Shown: positions 1 through 8,742 of the stretch, piece after piece | Position numbering within the stretch: the first letter of the stretch is position 1 | How the letters are laid out: each line of letters opens with the position of its first letter | NCBI GenBank assembly: GCA_964586145.1 | Contig: CAZPHH010000025.1 | Coordinates: 1-54,235 of the forward strand | Reading direction: 5' to 3' | DNA from: JAFGJQ01 sp964586145 | GTDB lineage: Bacteria; Planctomycetota; Phycisphaerae; UBA1845 | Length of the DNA stretch: 54,235 nucleotides | The notes under the pieces: generated by a model | The model's database searches: none | What the model was told of the DNA's origin: nothing | What the model saw: the letters and a program-made list of their open reading frames with translations, nothing else | Made by a program: the position numbers and the translations under genes

Positions 1-70
1 CAAGTAAACTCTTACTTCAATCCGGGCGGCTCAGGGACGCTAAACACGTACGAAGGTGAGGGCACTGGCC

Positions 71-288
71 GGTCGGCTGAAGCCGACCTCTCGAGCCATG
101 CCTCTGACTCGATGACTCTTGCAGGTGGCCGAGATGGACGCCTCAAGTTTGGCTTCTGACTCGTTGCGTCTTCGCATCGGGTCGGCTGAAGCCGACCTCT
201 CGGGCCATGCCTCTGACCCGATGAGTCTTGCGAGCGGCCGAGACGGAACCCTGAAGTTTGGCTTCTGACTCGTTGCGTCTTCGCATCC
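71..288. repeat. 109-bp tandem direct repeat, two copies
   Basis: Two near-identical 109-base units lie head to tail at 71-179 and 180-288. Each begins with the palindromic GTCGGCTGAAGCCGAC and ends with TTGCGTCTTCGCATC. The differences are a few substitutions, so the duplication is recent or homogenised. The palindrome could form a small hairpin. No coding potential is convincing in either strand. The same kind of self-complementary motif is common between genes in planctomycete-type genomes (inference). Confidence 0.85.
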
Positions 289-422
289 GGGCGGCGGAAA
301 TCGATCACTGCGGTTTGGCCTTCGACTCGTCACACGCGCCGCCGTCGCAGGGCGTGCCGGTCAGCCGATGCCCCTTTCGCAACCCCGGCGCGCCGGGATT
401 CGCAATTCGACATTTGCTATTC
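289..422. other. Short non-coding stretch with GC palindrome
   Basis: No gene is visible between the two tandem-repeat blocks. The only structure is the palindrome CCCGGCGCGCCGGG near 384-397, related in style to the palindromes around 32140. Confidence 0.4.
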
Positions 423-534
423 GACATTTGCCATTTGACCTTCGCCATTGGACATTTGCCATTTGCCATTTGACATCCGCCATTGGACATTTGCCATTTG
501 CCATTTGACATCCGCCATTGGACATTTGCTATTG
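423..534. repeat. 35-bp AT-richer tandem repeat
   Basis: Two perfect 35-base units, 451-485 and 486-520, built from CATTTGCCATTTG and GACATCCGCCATTG blocks, with partial units on each side (423-450 and 521-534). The block sits directly at the 3' end of the following minus-strand gene, whose stop codon is at 529-531, so it may act as the transcript end. It is a tandem array without spacers and therefore not a CRISPR. Confidence 0.85.
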
Positions 535-2937
535 CGGATTCCGCCCCAGCGCGTCCCGGAGCCAGTGGAGGAGTTGTTTCATGAGGACGTCGTGGCTCAT
601 TTCACGCAAAACGGCCGCCCGCATCTCCGAGGCAACCGAGCGGCGGGCGCCATCGTCGGAAAGGTACTCCTGCATGCGGGCGGCGAACTCATCGGCGGAG
701 TCAAACGTGACCCGGTCAAAGTCGGGCCACAGCCGGCTGGCGTTTTCGGCGGTCTCCCGCTGCTCCCAAAGCTTCTGCATGGAGTCGAAGTTCACCTGCA
801 GCAAGGGCTCGTATTCGGTCAGGGCCACGCCGCGCATCCGCTTGGTCGCGATGAGCCGCTCGCGGAGCGGCGAGGGGAAGTCCTCCAGTCGCACCTTCGC
901 GCCCGGCTCGAAACCCTGCTCCCGCACGTAGGCATACAGGTCCAGCATCACGCGGAAGAACACGTCGCCGTAATGACGGCGGATCAGGAAGAACCCGCCC
1001 GCGGCCAGGCCGTCCAACACCCGCTGGTGCAGCGCGTTGTTGCAGCCGGCGTGCAGGTTCACCTTGGCCGCCCGGATGGCACGCCCCAGCTCCGGTCCGT
1101 GCTCGATGAAGCCCCGGGCGTACCTGGCAAAGCCCGGATGCGTGTCCCAGCCGTGCCCATAGAGGCTGAACCGCCCACCCGTCGACTCCGCCCAGGCGGC
1201 CGCCCACTGGATGGTCTGCCGCCGGATCAGGTGGTCCACGAGTGGCCAGACGTAGTCGTGCCCGATCGTCTCCCGCTGATCGGCCGAGAGCTCCATCCCC
1301 CGCTCGCGTCCCATGAGCAGCAGCATGCGCCCGAAGTCCAGCCCGCCGTTGAGCTCCCCGCGATGCAGACGGGCGTGTACTTCCTCGTACACGGCGTCCA
1401 CCAGCGGCTGCAACTGCGGCTCGCAGCGCTTGCGGTAGTCTTCGTGAATTTCTTCGGCCGATCGTCCGCGATTCGTCGCAAAGGCCACGTCGCAGCACAA
1501 CGCCGGGTCCGGCGGCTCGATCGCCTCGAGAGCCGCAAGATCCTTGCCCTTGGCCTCCAGCGGCAGCAGCGCGGTCGGGTCCGTCGCCATGAGACACGGC
1601 ATGAACTGATCAGCCGGGTACCCGCACCGCCGGACCAACTCCGGCCGGCTGTAGCCCATGCAGAAATCCAGCGGACCCATCGACGCACCCGCCTCCGGCG
1701 TAAACAGCCAGGGCAGCCGGTCCTGGATCCACGTCACCAGCGGCAGGTTGTCCACCAGCCCGGGCCTCTGCCGGTCCCGAAGGTGATCGATCACGATGAG
1801 CAGGTCCGGCTCGAACTCCCGGATCGTCGACAGCATGGTCAGCGGCGTGATGCGCGAGTGGTTGTCCGGCTCCATGACCAGCCGCGTCTGGCACCCGTTG
1901 GCCGCAAAGGCGTTCAGCGCATCTCGCATGGAATACTGCAGCACCGTGCTGAACCGGCAGGTCACGCCGAGCACGCGCAAGGGTGACCCGCCCGACAGCG
2001 CTTCCGTGAATCGCTGATGCCACCATGCCCGATCGCGCCCGGCGTATACGTTGCTCGCCTCCGCGTGCAGGGCAACGCGCCGGTCTTCCACTTGCCGGGA
2101 GGCCTTCTCGATCCATTCGTGGACGGTCTGTCCGTCGGCCGTCTCCCAGCCCGGTGCCGTCACGATGCCTTGCGGCGGGTGATTCGTCGTGTCTTTCCGC
2201 ACGAATTCCGCAAACTGCTCGTACGCATCCGGCCCGCAGCACAGCCGAACGCGGGCGTCGGTGATCAGCCCGCGCCAGTCGTTCAGGTGCAGGGCTACCG
2301 CCATGCCCACGAACGACCGCTCCACCTGGTAAATCAGCGCCGTGGCTCCCAGGAACGCACGCGAGGTCGCCTCATGCACCCACGGCAGATGGAATCCCAA
2401 CCCGATTCCGTCAATCACGAACGCGGGGATGATGTGGTCCTTGATCTGTTTCGCAAAGACCTCTGCCGCGGGCTGCGGCACCAGGTTGCCGAACACCGGC
2501 CGCCAGCCGGTCCGCCGGTCGAACACCTGCTGCCGGCCGTCCTTGGTCACGTGCAGTTCCAGGTGCCTCTGCTCCGCCAGCCAGGCCGCGTGCATGGCGT
2601 CTGCCCAGCCGTATCGCCGCCGCAGCACGTCCAGGTTTGCCTCGTACCGACTCCGCAGCGTGTCCCACGGGCGCAGTCCATCGCTGCCCGGCTGACAAAG
2701 GCTCTGTCGCAGCGTTACGAAGTCCGGGCCGGCCTTCACGGGCTCAGACAGCCCTTCCGCCACGTCGGCCGCCCGGTGCAGCAGGCCCAGCTCAGCCAAC
2801 CGCCGGATCAGCATCACCCGAAGCTCATCATGGGGGATTCCGCGAACCGCGGCCGTACTGGCCACGTCGATGAACCGCACGACATCCCCCGACCGACCCA
2901 TCTGCAGGAGGCCGTCGAGGGTGAGGGACTGCGTCAT
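529..2937 (-). CDS. CgeB-like glycosyltransferase
   Basis: Predicted cytoplasmic glycosyltransferase of about 802 residues. The C-terminal third carries the pattern of the CgeB / glycosyl-transferase family 1 group (Pfam Glyco_trans_1_2): YGHGW, then a run of AKVNLHAG, NNALHQRVLDGLAAGGFFL and a conserved basic tail. The N-terminal part is Leu/Ala-rich and unassigned. The start ATG at 2937 is chosen over one 93 bases upstream because AGGACGG precedes it at a ribosome-binding distance and the extra residues look non-coding. It is transcribed divergently from the GT2 array at 3101, which suggests a shared glycan or flagellin/surface-protein glycosylation locus (inference). Acceptor and sugar cannot be read from the sequence. 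Confidence 0.75.
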   Translation of the reverse strand: MTQSLTLDGLLQMGRSGDVVRFIDVASTAAVRGIPHDELRVMLIRRLAELGLLHRAADVAEGLSEPVKAGPDFVTLRQSLCQPGSDGLRPWDTLRSRYEANLDVLRRRYGWADAMHAAWLAEQRHLELHVTKDGRQQVFDRRTGWRPVFGNLVPQPAAEVFAKQIKDHIIPAFVIDGIGLGFHLPWVHEATSRAFLGATALIYQVERSFVGMAVALHLNDWRGLITDARVRLCCGPDAYEQFAEFVRKDTTNHPPQGIVTAPGWETADGQTVHEWIEKASRQVEDRRVALHAEASNVYAGRDRAWWHQRFTEALSGGSPLRVLGVTCRFSTVLQYSMRDALNAFAANGCQTRLVMEPDNHSRITPLTMLSTIREFEPDLLIVIDHLRDRQRPGLVDNLPLVTWIQDRLPWLFTPEAGASMGPLDFCMGYSRPELVRRCGYPADQFMPCLMATDPTALLPLEAKGKDLAALEAIEPPDPALCCDVAFATNRGRSAEEIHEDYRKRCEPQLQPLVDAVYEEVHARLHRGELNGGLDFGRMLLLMGRERGMELSADQRETIGHDYVWPLVDHLIRRQTIQWAAAWAESTGGRFSLYGHGWDTHPGFARYARGFIEHGPELGRAIRAAKVNLHAGCNNALHQRVLDGLAAGGFFLIRRHYGDVFFRVMLDLYAYVREQGFEPGAKVRLEDFPSPLRERLIATKRMRGVALTEYEPLLQVNFDSMQKLWEQRETAENASRLWPDFDRVTFDSADEFAARMQEYLSDDGARRSVASEMRAAVLREMSHDVLMKQLLHWLRDALGRNPQ

Positions 2938-3100
2938 AACCACCGTCCTGATAATGGAATGCTTCTCGGACGTATCGGCAGGCTTTTCCAGGGGGCTAAA
3001 GGCGTTTTGAGCCGGGTGCCGATAACACACTCACTCTCAGTCCGGCCCGTCGCGCAGTTTTTGCGCGGCGGTTCGGCCGGGCGGTCAGGAAGCCCTCCAC

Positions 3101-4564
3101 ATGCCAGATCGCCGAAACCCAGACGGCCTCTCAACCCCTTCCGTCGCCCGGCGTGAAGCCGATCGCCCCGATGTTTCCGTAGTCATCGCCTGCCACAACG
3201 CGGCGGACACGGTGGGCGAGACGCTGGACAGCCTGCTGGGCCAGACGTTTCAGAACTGGGAAGCCGTCTGCGTGGACGACGGCTCAACCGACGGCACCGC
3301 CGAAATCCTTCAGCGGTTCGCCGCCTGCGATTCCCGATTCCACGTGGTTCGCCTGGCGCACGCGGGCCAGCCCGCCGCCAAAAACGCCGGCCTGCGGCAA
3401 GGCCACGCCCCGCTGGCCATGATTCTCGACGCGGATGACGTCGCGTATCCCGACGCACTGGAAACGCTGGTGCGGGTCTCCACCGTAGCAGGCCATCGGG
3501 CAGTTGTGGCGCCGGGCTACGAGTTTCTGACGGCCAATGGTCGGCCGCTGGGCGTCCGACGGTATCCCGAGGTGCCGGAGTTCACGGTGGACGCCCTGCT
3601 TCCCGGCAACCGGCTCTCCCCGATGGCGCTTGTGCCCACTGCGGTGCTGGGGCCTGATCCGTTTGACGAAACACTGCCCCGCTGCATCGACTGGAACGTC
3701 TGGCTCCGGCTGGCTCGCGAAGGGGCCGCGTGCATCACGGTCCCCCGCAGCCTCTTCGGGTACCGCCTGCACAGGGCAAGCCTCAGTCACAACGCCGACC
3801 GGATGATCGAGTGCGTTCGGCGCGTGCTGGATCGCTGGACGCCCCACGCCCGGCGCCCGGAGCGTTTGTCCGACGTGCCCGCCCGGCTGGCCTGTCGATA
3901 CGGTGCGATCGCGATGGCATCGGGCGACGAGGAAGCCGTCTGGCGTTATGTGGCCGCCCTGCCGGGCGCCGAAATCGTTTCCGCGGACGAGGCCCCGGCG
4001 TTAGCGGCTGGAATCTGCGGTTCGCTTCAGTTCGTCCGCGGCGCGATGGGCGAAACCTGGCGTCACCACCGAGACGAATGGCTGTATTGTGTTGAGCCGT
4101 GGCTGCGCGAGGGGCCCTGGTCGAACGCCGCGGATGACATTCTGGACGCCCTGCGGGCGATTCCGCGTGATCTGCATGCCGATCTGGACCTGGCCCCGCT
4201 GGACACACTGCTTCGGCGCCGGCCCGAGTGTCGGCGGCTGGTCATCTACGGCCTGGGCCGCAACGGTGCCCGCCTGCTCGACCAGCTTCGGCGAGATTCT
4301 CGCTGGAAAGGTTTCGAGTTCCTCACTGCGGATGATTTCGCAGATGAGACGATTTTCGCCATCCACGGCCTGCCTCGGGATGACCCGCGCGGCTGGTCGT
4401 CCTGGCCAAGGAACACGCTTGCACTTGTCACGCCGAACGACAACCGTGCCCTGTGTCGCGTGCTGGCGTCCGCGGGTGGTCGGGAGAATCGTGACTTTCT
4501 GGTCCTGGGGCCGTCGCGATGGACCGCGTCCGTGCCCCACCGGGAAGGATGTGGCGTGCGATGA
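3101..4564 (+). CDS. GT2 glycosyltransferase, array member 1
   Basis: Family 2 glycosyltransferase of 487 residues. The GT-A fold is shown by SVVIACHNAADTV, the nucleotide-binding VDDGSTDGT and the metal-binding DADD, followed by a conserved CIDWNVWLRLAREG segment near the acceptor site. After residue about 370 there is a second domain with RRLVIYGLGRNGARLL and LVTPNDNRAL, a Rossmann-like fold shared by all four neighbours. A Shine-Dalgarno AGGAAG lies 9 bases before the ATG. Its stop overlaps the next start as ATGA, so translation is coupled. It probably adds one sugar in a stepwise glycan; donor unknown. Confidence 0.85.
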   Translation: MPDRRNPDGLSTPSVARREADRPDVSVVIACHNAADTVGETLDSLLGQTFQNWEAVCVDDGSTDGTAEILQRFAACDSRFHVVRLAHAGQPAAKNAGLRQGHAPLAMILDADDVAYPDALETLVRVSTVAGHRAVVAPGYEFLTANGRPLGVRRYPEVPEFTVDALLPGNRLSPMALVPTAVLGPDPFDETLPRCIDWNVWLRLAREGAACITVPRSLFGYRLHRASLSHNADRMIECVRRVLDRWTPHARRPERLSDVPARLACRYGAIAMASGDEEAVWRYVAALPGAEIVSADEAPALAAGICGSLQFVRGAMGETWRHHRDEWLYCVEPWLREGPWSNAADDILDALRAIPRDLHADLDLAPLDTLLRRRPECRRLVIYGLGRNGARLLDQLRRDSRWKGFEFLTADDFADETIFAIHGLPRDDPRGWSSWPRNTLALVTPNDNRALCRVLASAGGRENRDFLVLGPSRWTASVPHREGCGVR

Positions 4565-5955
4565 GCAAACGCCCGGATGTCTCGATCATCGTGCCCTGCT
4601 ACAACGCGGCGGACACCGTCCACGACACCCTGGCGAGCCTGCGCACACAGACGCACCCAGACTGGGAGGCGATCTGCGTCGATGACGGATCCACCGACCA
4701 GACGTGCGATCTGCTGGATTTCGCCGCCGCCGAGGACGGCAGAATTCACGTCGTGCGGGCGCCGCACGGCGGGCTGGCGTCCGCCCGAAACCACGCGATG
4801 CCGCACGCGCGGGCCGATCGCGTGGTTTTCCTGGATGCGGACGACGTACTGCGGCCGAACGGGTTGGAGTTGTTGCTGCGGGCGGCCCGCGAGGTCGGGC
4901 CGGACCCCATCGTCGCCGGCGGATCGGAGTGGCTGGACCGCCACGCCCGCCCGCTGGGCATCTACCGCTTTCCGTACGTGCCGCGGTTCACCGTCCAGGC
5001 CGTTCTGCGTGGCTGCGGACTGACCGTCACGACACTGATTCCGCGCCATCTGCTTGGCGAAATGCCGCTCGATGTCTCGATCCCGGTTTGCGAAGACACG
5101 GACTTCTGGCTCCGTCTCGCCGATCGCGGCGTCGAATGCGTTACGGTGCCGCGCGTCATATTCGGCCGCCGGTTGCGTAGCGCCAGCCTGGGACGCCGGC
5201 TGGATCAGCGATTCGCCTCTGCCCGGCAGATCCTGGAGCGCTGGCTGCCACGTCTGCCCGATCCAGCCGACCGAGACGACGTGTTTCGCCGCCTCGCGTG
5301 CAACTGCAGCGTCATGGCCCTTGCGGCCGGAGAGGCGGACGACGCCTGGCGGTTCTTCGACGGCCTGACCATTCCCGAGCCGCCCGATCCGTTCACGCAC
5401 GCTGTCGCCCACACCCTGTACTGGGGAACGGCTGTCGTTCGCGGGGCCGAGGGCCTGACCTGGCGCCGCCACGCGATGCACTGGCTGCCCTCGGTGCGTC
5501 GCTGGCTGTCCACGGGGCCGCTGGCGAACCACGCCGTGCCCGCTCTTGCCGCCCTCGAGAAGTTGATCGAACGATTAGACGAACGCTGGCAGCGAATTCG
5601 GACGGCCTTGTCGCGCCGCTCCGATGTCCGCCGCGTGGTCGTCTACGGACTCGGACGCAATGCCGCCGAACTCCTTGAGTTGCTTCGGTCTGCGGCAGAC
5701 CTGACCGGCCTCGAACTGGCCGGAGCGGATGACCATGCCGATCAGCAGGTCTTCAACCCGCTCGATCTTGGCCGCGACGATCCGCGCCGCTGGCCATCCT
5801 GGCCGAAGGGAACGATCGTGCTGGTCACGCCCAACGAAGCGGACGCCATGTGCCGGACGCTGCTCCGCGCCGGCGGCCGGCCGGATGAGGATTTTCTGTG
5901 CCTGGTACGGCAGCCGCAGACGGCCGACGCCGGGTCAGAGAGGAGGTTAAGGTGA
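4561..5955 (+). CDS. GT2 glycosyltransferase, array member 2
   Basis: 464-residue paralogue of the preceding gene with the same order: SIIVPCYNAADTV, VDDGSTDQT, DADD, a CEDTDFWLRLADRG segment, then the C-terminal Rossmann-like domain with VVVYGLGRNAAELLE and IVLVTPNEADAM. The start is the ATG in the ATGA overlap with gene 1; a longer reading frame begins 42 bases earlier but lies inside gene 1. CIDW of gene 1 is replaced by CEDT, placing an acidic pair where many GT2 enzymes have the ED catalytic motif. The stop overlaps the next GTG start. Confidence 0.85.
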   Translation: MSKRPDVSIIVPCYNAADTVHDTLASLRTQTHPDWEAICVDDGSTDQTCDLLDFAAAEDGRIHVVRAPHGGLASARNHAMPHARADRVVFLDADDVLRPNGLELLLRAAREVGPDPIVAGGSEWLDRHARPLGIYRFPYVPRFTVQAVLRGCGLTVTTLIPRHLLGEMPLDVSIPVCEDTDFWLRLADRGVECVTVPRVIFGRRLRSASLGRRLDQRFASARQILERWLPRLPDPADRDDVFRRLACNCSVMALAAGEADDAWRFFDGLTIPEPPDPFTHAVAHTLYWGTAVVRGAEGLTWRRHAMHWLPSVRRWLSTGPLANHAVPALAALEKLIERLDERWQRIRTALSRRSDVRRVVVYGLGRNAAELLELLRSAADLTGLELAGADDHADQQVFNPLDLGRDDPRRWPSWPKGTIVLVTPNEADAMCRTLLRAGGRPDEDFLCLVRQPQTADAGSERRLR

Positions 5956-7334
5956 CGACTCGACCGGGCGTATCGATCATCGTCCCGTGCCATGACGCGG
6001 CCGACTTCCTCACCGAAACATTGCGAAGCATTCAGGCGCAGACCTTTGTCGATTGGGAGGCTGTTTGCGTGGATGACGGCTCGACGGACGGGACGGCAGA
6101 CCTTCTGGGCCAAGCCGCCGCATCCGATCCTCGCATACGCCCCGTACATACCGCGCATGCGGGCGCCGGGGCGGCCCGAAACCTGGGCGTGCGGCATGCA
6201 AAAGCCGAACGTGTCCTGTTCTTCGATTCGGACGATCTGCTTCACTCGTTCGCGATCGAAATGCTGATGCGGATGGCAGACACCCGCGCCCCCCAATGCA
6301 TGGTCACCGGCGGCTATGAATTGCTGGACCGCCGCGGGCGCCCGCTGAGCCTTTTCCGTTTCCCGCGCGGCGGGCGCATGTCCCTGGACGACCAACTCCG
6401 CGGCAACACCACCACGGTGGTCGCCCTGTTTCGCAAGGACTACCTTGGCCCGGACCCGTTCGACACGTCACTGCGCGCCTGCATCGACGAAGGCCTCTGG
6501 CTGGATCTGGCGAGTCGCAATACGGACTGTTGCGTCCTGCCCCGCGTGATCTTCGGTCGTCGGTTGCGTTGCGGCAGCATCGCCCACCACGCCGACAACC
6601 GCTTCGCAGCCGGCTGCCGCTTGTACGCCCAATGGCTGCCGAAGGTCCGCGATCGCGACGCGTTCAGCGACCGCATGCATCGTTTTGCCTTCTTCTGCGG
6701 GGCATTAGCCTTTGCCGGCGGCCGACCCGAAGCGCTGGACACGTACCTCTCCGCCATTCCGCCCGCCGAACTCCGGGCCGATTTCAATGCGGCGGCGGCG
6801 GGAAGCCTGCTCTGGGCTTTCCTGTTCACGTACGGTACCGACGGCCACACGTGGCAAACACACGCCCGGTCGTGGACCGCGGACATCGAGACGTGGTTGG
6901 AAGCCGGCCCCCTGGAGGAGCACGCCGCCCGGGTCCTCGCGGCGCTCGAGGACGCCGTCGACGCCGACCACGAGCCGGTGCGACGCGTGGACGCCCTGTT
7001 CGCACAGCGTCCCGACGCAAGGCGAGTCGTCATCTATGGCCTGGGCACCAACGGTCGCACTCTGCTGGAACACCTACGACGCACGTTGCGACCTGGTGTG
7101 CCCAACCTCGCAGTGGCGGACGATCATGCAAGCGAACTGACCTTCGATCTGCTCGGGCTTCCTCGGGAAGACCCTCGCCAATGGCGTCAGTGGCCGGCGA
7201 ACACCCTGGTGCTGGTGACGCCGAACGATTCAAGGGCAATGGTGGATCGTCTGCTGCAGGCAGATGGACGACCGGATCACGATTTCATCGACGTGGCGAC
7301 AGCCGCCTGCCGGCACGAACCGGCCACCTGCTGA
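5952..7334 (+). CDS. GT2 glycosyltransferase, array member 3
   Basis: 460-residue paralogue. The GTG start at 5952 is chosen because AGGAGG stands at 5941-5946 and the start overlaps the preceding TGA (GTGA). Motifs: SIIVPCHDAADFL, VDDGSTDGT, and DSDD where siblings have DADD. The acceptor-side segment reads CIDEGLWLDLASRN. The C-terminal domain has VVIYGLGTNGRTLLEHL and LVLVTPNDSRAM. Of the four it is the most diverged around the DxD, so donor specificity may differ (inference). Confidence 0.85.
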   Translation: MTTRPGVSIIVPCHDAADFLTETLRSIQAQTFVDWEAVCVDDGSTDGTADLLGQAAASDPRIRPVHTAHAGAGAARNLGVRHAKAERVLFFDSDDLLHSFAIEMLMRMADTRAPQCMVTGGYELLDRRGRPLSLFRFPRGGRMSLDDQLRGNTTTVVALFRKDYLGPDPFDTSLRACIDEGLWLDLASRNTDCCVLPRVIFGRRLRCGSIAHHADNRFAAGCRLYAQWLPKVRDRDAFSDRMHRFAFFCGALAFAGGRPEALDTYLSAIPPAELRADFNAAAAGSLLWAFLFTYGTDGHTWQTHARSWTADIETWLEAGPLEEHAARVLAALEDAVDADHEPVRRVDALFAQRPDARRVVIYGLGTNGRTLLEHLRRTLRPGVPNLAVADDHASELTFDLLGLPREDPRQWRQWPANTLVLVTPNDSRAMVDRLLQADGRPDHDFIDVATAACRHEPATC

Positions 7335-7347
7335 ACGGAGCGACGAA

Positions 7348-8727
7348 ATGGCCCAGACGCCGCAGGTTTCCATCCTCACGCCCTGCCGAAACGCCGCGGA
7401 CACCCTGCCGGCCACCGCGGCCGGCGTTCAGGCCCAGACCCTCACCGACTGGGAATGGCTCTGCGTCGACGACGGATCGACCGATGAGACTCGAAGCCTG
7501 CTGGACCGGCTCGCGGCCGCCGATTCACGCGTCCGAGTACACAGCGCACACGCCCGCGGCGCCGCCGCAGCCCGCAACGCCGCCCGGCGTCAGGCCCGCG
7601 GCCATTACATTCTCTTCCTCGACGCCGACGACACGATGCGGTCGGACGCACTGAACGTGCTTGTGCGCGCGGCGTCTCTTGCCGGCCCGCGCACGCTGGT
7701 TGCCGCCGGCTACGAGTTCCTGGATCGAGACGCCCGCCCCCTGAACTGGTATCACTTTCCCTCCGTGCCGGACTTCACGCTGGACGTGCTGTTGCGCGGC
7801 AACCGCATTCCGATGATGACGCTCATCCCGTCCGACGGCCTCGCCCCACAGCCACTGGATGAAGACCAGCAGGCATGCATCGATTGGGACCTGTGGTGCC
7901 GCCTGGCCCATGAGGGTTTCCGTTGCGTCACGGTGCCTCGTGTGTTGTTCGGATGCCGGCTTCGCCGTGACAGCCTCAGCCACCGCACCGAGATCCTCTT
8001 TGCCGCGGGGCGGCGCATGTGTGCCAAGTGGCTGCCCCACGCCGGCCGGCCGGACGAGTTGGACGACGTTCCCTACCGCTGGGCTTGCGCGTGCGGGGCC
8101 CTCGCGCTGGCGTCCGGCGATCCGCACGCGATTGTCCGATACGTGGAAGGCCTGGCCCCCCCGGAGCAGACGGATGGATTCGTCCACGCCCTTGCCGCGG
8201 CCTTGCACCATGCGTTCCGGTTCGTCCACGGCACCGTCAGGCAGACGTGGTCGTCGCACGCCGAGGCGTGGCGGCCGCAGATCGAGTCCTGGCTGCGCAG
8301 CGGCCCGCTCGCCCGTTTCGCCGGGCCGACCCTGGCCTGCCTGGATGCCATCTGTCCGGACCCGGCCAGGCGCTTCGAGGCGGTGCGGGAATTCCTCCGT
8401 GGGCAACCGGCGGTGAAATCGATCCTGGTCTACGGACTCGGCACGAACGGGCTGACTCTGCTGGAGCAGTTGCGCAGCGATCCGACGCTTCGGCACTTCG
8501 TCCTGTTCGTCGCAGACGACCGTGCGGGGCCGTTGACGTTCGAGACGCTCGGCCTGCCCCGTTCCGACCCGCGGCATTGGGAGCGATGGCCGGAGCAGAC
8601 CGTGACGGTTGTGACGCCGAACCGGTGCGACGAGATGAAGGCATGTCTGGACCGCGCCGGCGGCCGGGAGAACAATGACTACATGGTCCTCGCCCGTGCC
8701 GCGGTCGCGGTAGAGGCAGGAACCTGA
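7348..8727 (+). CDS. GT2 glycosyltransferase, array member 4
   Basis: 459-residue last member of the array. Start ATG at 7348 with CGGAG about 8 bases upstream; 13 bases separate it from gene 3. Motifs: SILTPCRNAADTL, VDDGSTDET, DADD, CIDWDLWCRLAHEG, then the common C-terminal domain with ILVYGLGTNGLTLLEQL and VVTPNRCDEM. The four C-terminal domains share the signature GLPR-DP-W--WP followed by VTPN and AGGR, strong evidence for tandem duplication rather than independent recruitment. Confidence 0.85.
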   Translation: MAQTPQVSILTPCRNAADTLPATAAGVQAQTLTDWEWLCVDDGSTDETRSLLDRLAAADSRVRVHSAHARGAAAARNAARRQARGHYILFLDADDTMRSDALNVLVRAASLAGPRTLVAAGYEFLDRDARPLNWYHFPSVPDFTLDVLLRGNRIPMMTLIPSDGLAPQPLDEDQQACIDWDLWCRLAHEGFRCVTVPRVLFGCRLRRDSLSHRTEILFAAGRRMCAKWLPHAGRPDELDDVPYRWACACGALALASGDPHAIVRYVEGLAPPEQTDGFVHALAAALHHAFRFVHGTVRQTWSSHAEAWRPQIESWLRSGPLARFAGPTLACLDAICPDPARRFEAVREFLRGQPAVKSILVYGLGTNGLTLLEQLRSDPTLRHFVLFVADDRAGPLTFETLGLPRSDPRHWERWPEQTVTVVTPNRCDEMKACLDRAGGRENNDYMVLARAAVAVEAGT

Positions 8728-8742
8728 GAGGAGTCAACGCCT

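Noticed and set aside
423..534. Possible CRISPR
   Set aside because: Repeats are directly adjacent without spacers, and there is no cas gene nearby.
448..1986. Long plus-strand ORF over the CgeB-like gene
   Set aside because: Shadow: composition is Arg/His/Pro-rich with no family likeness, while the minus frame has clear glycosyltransferase motifs.
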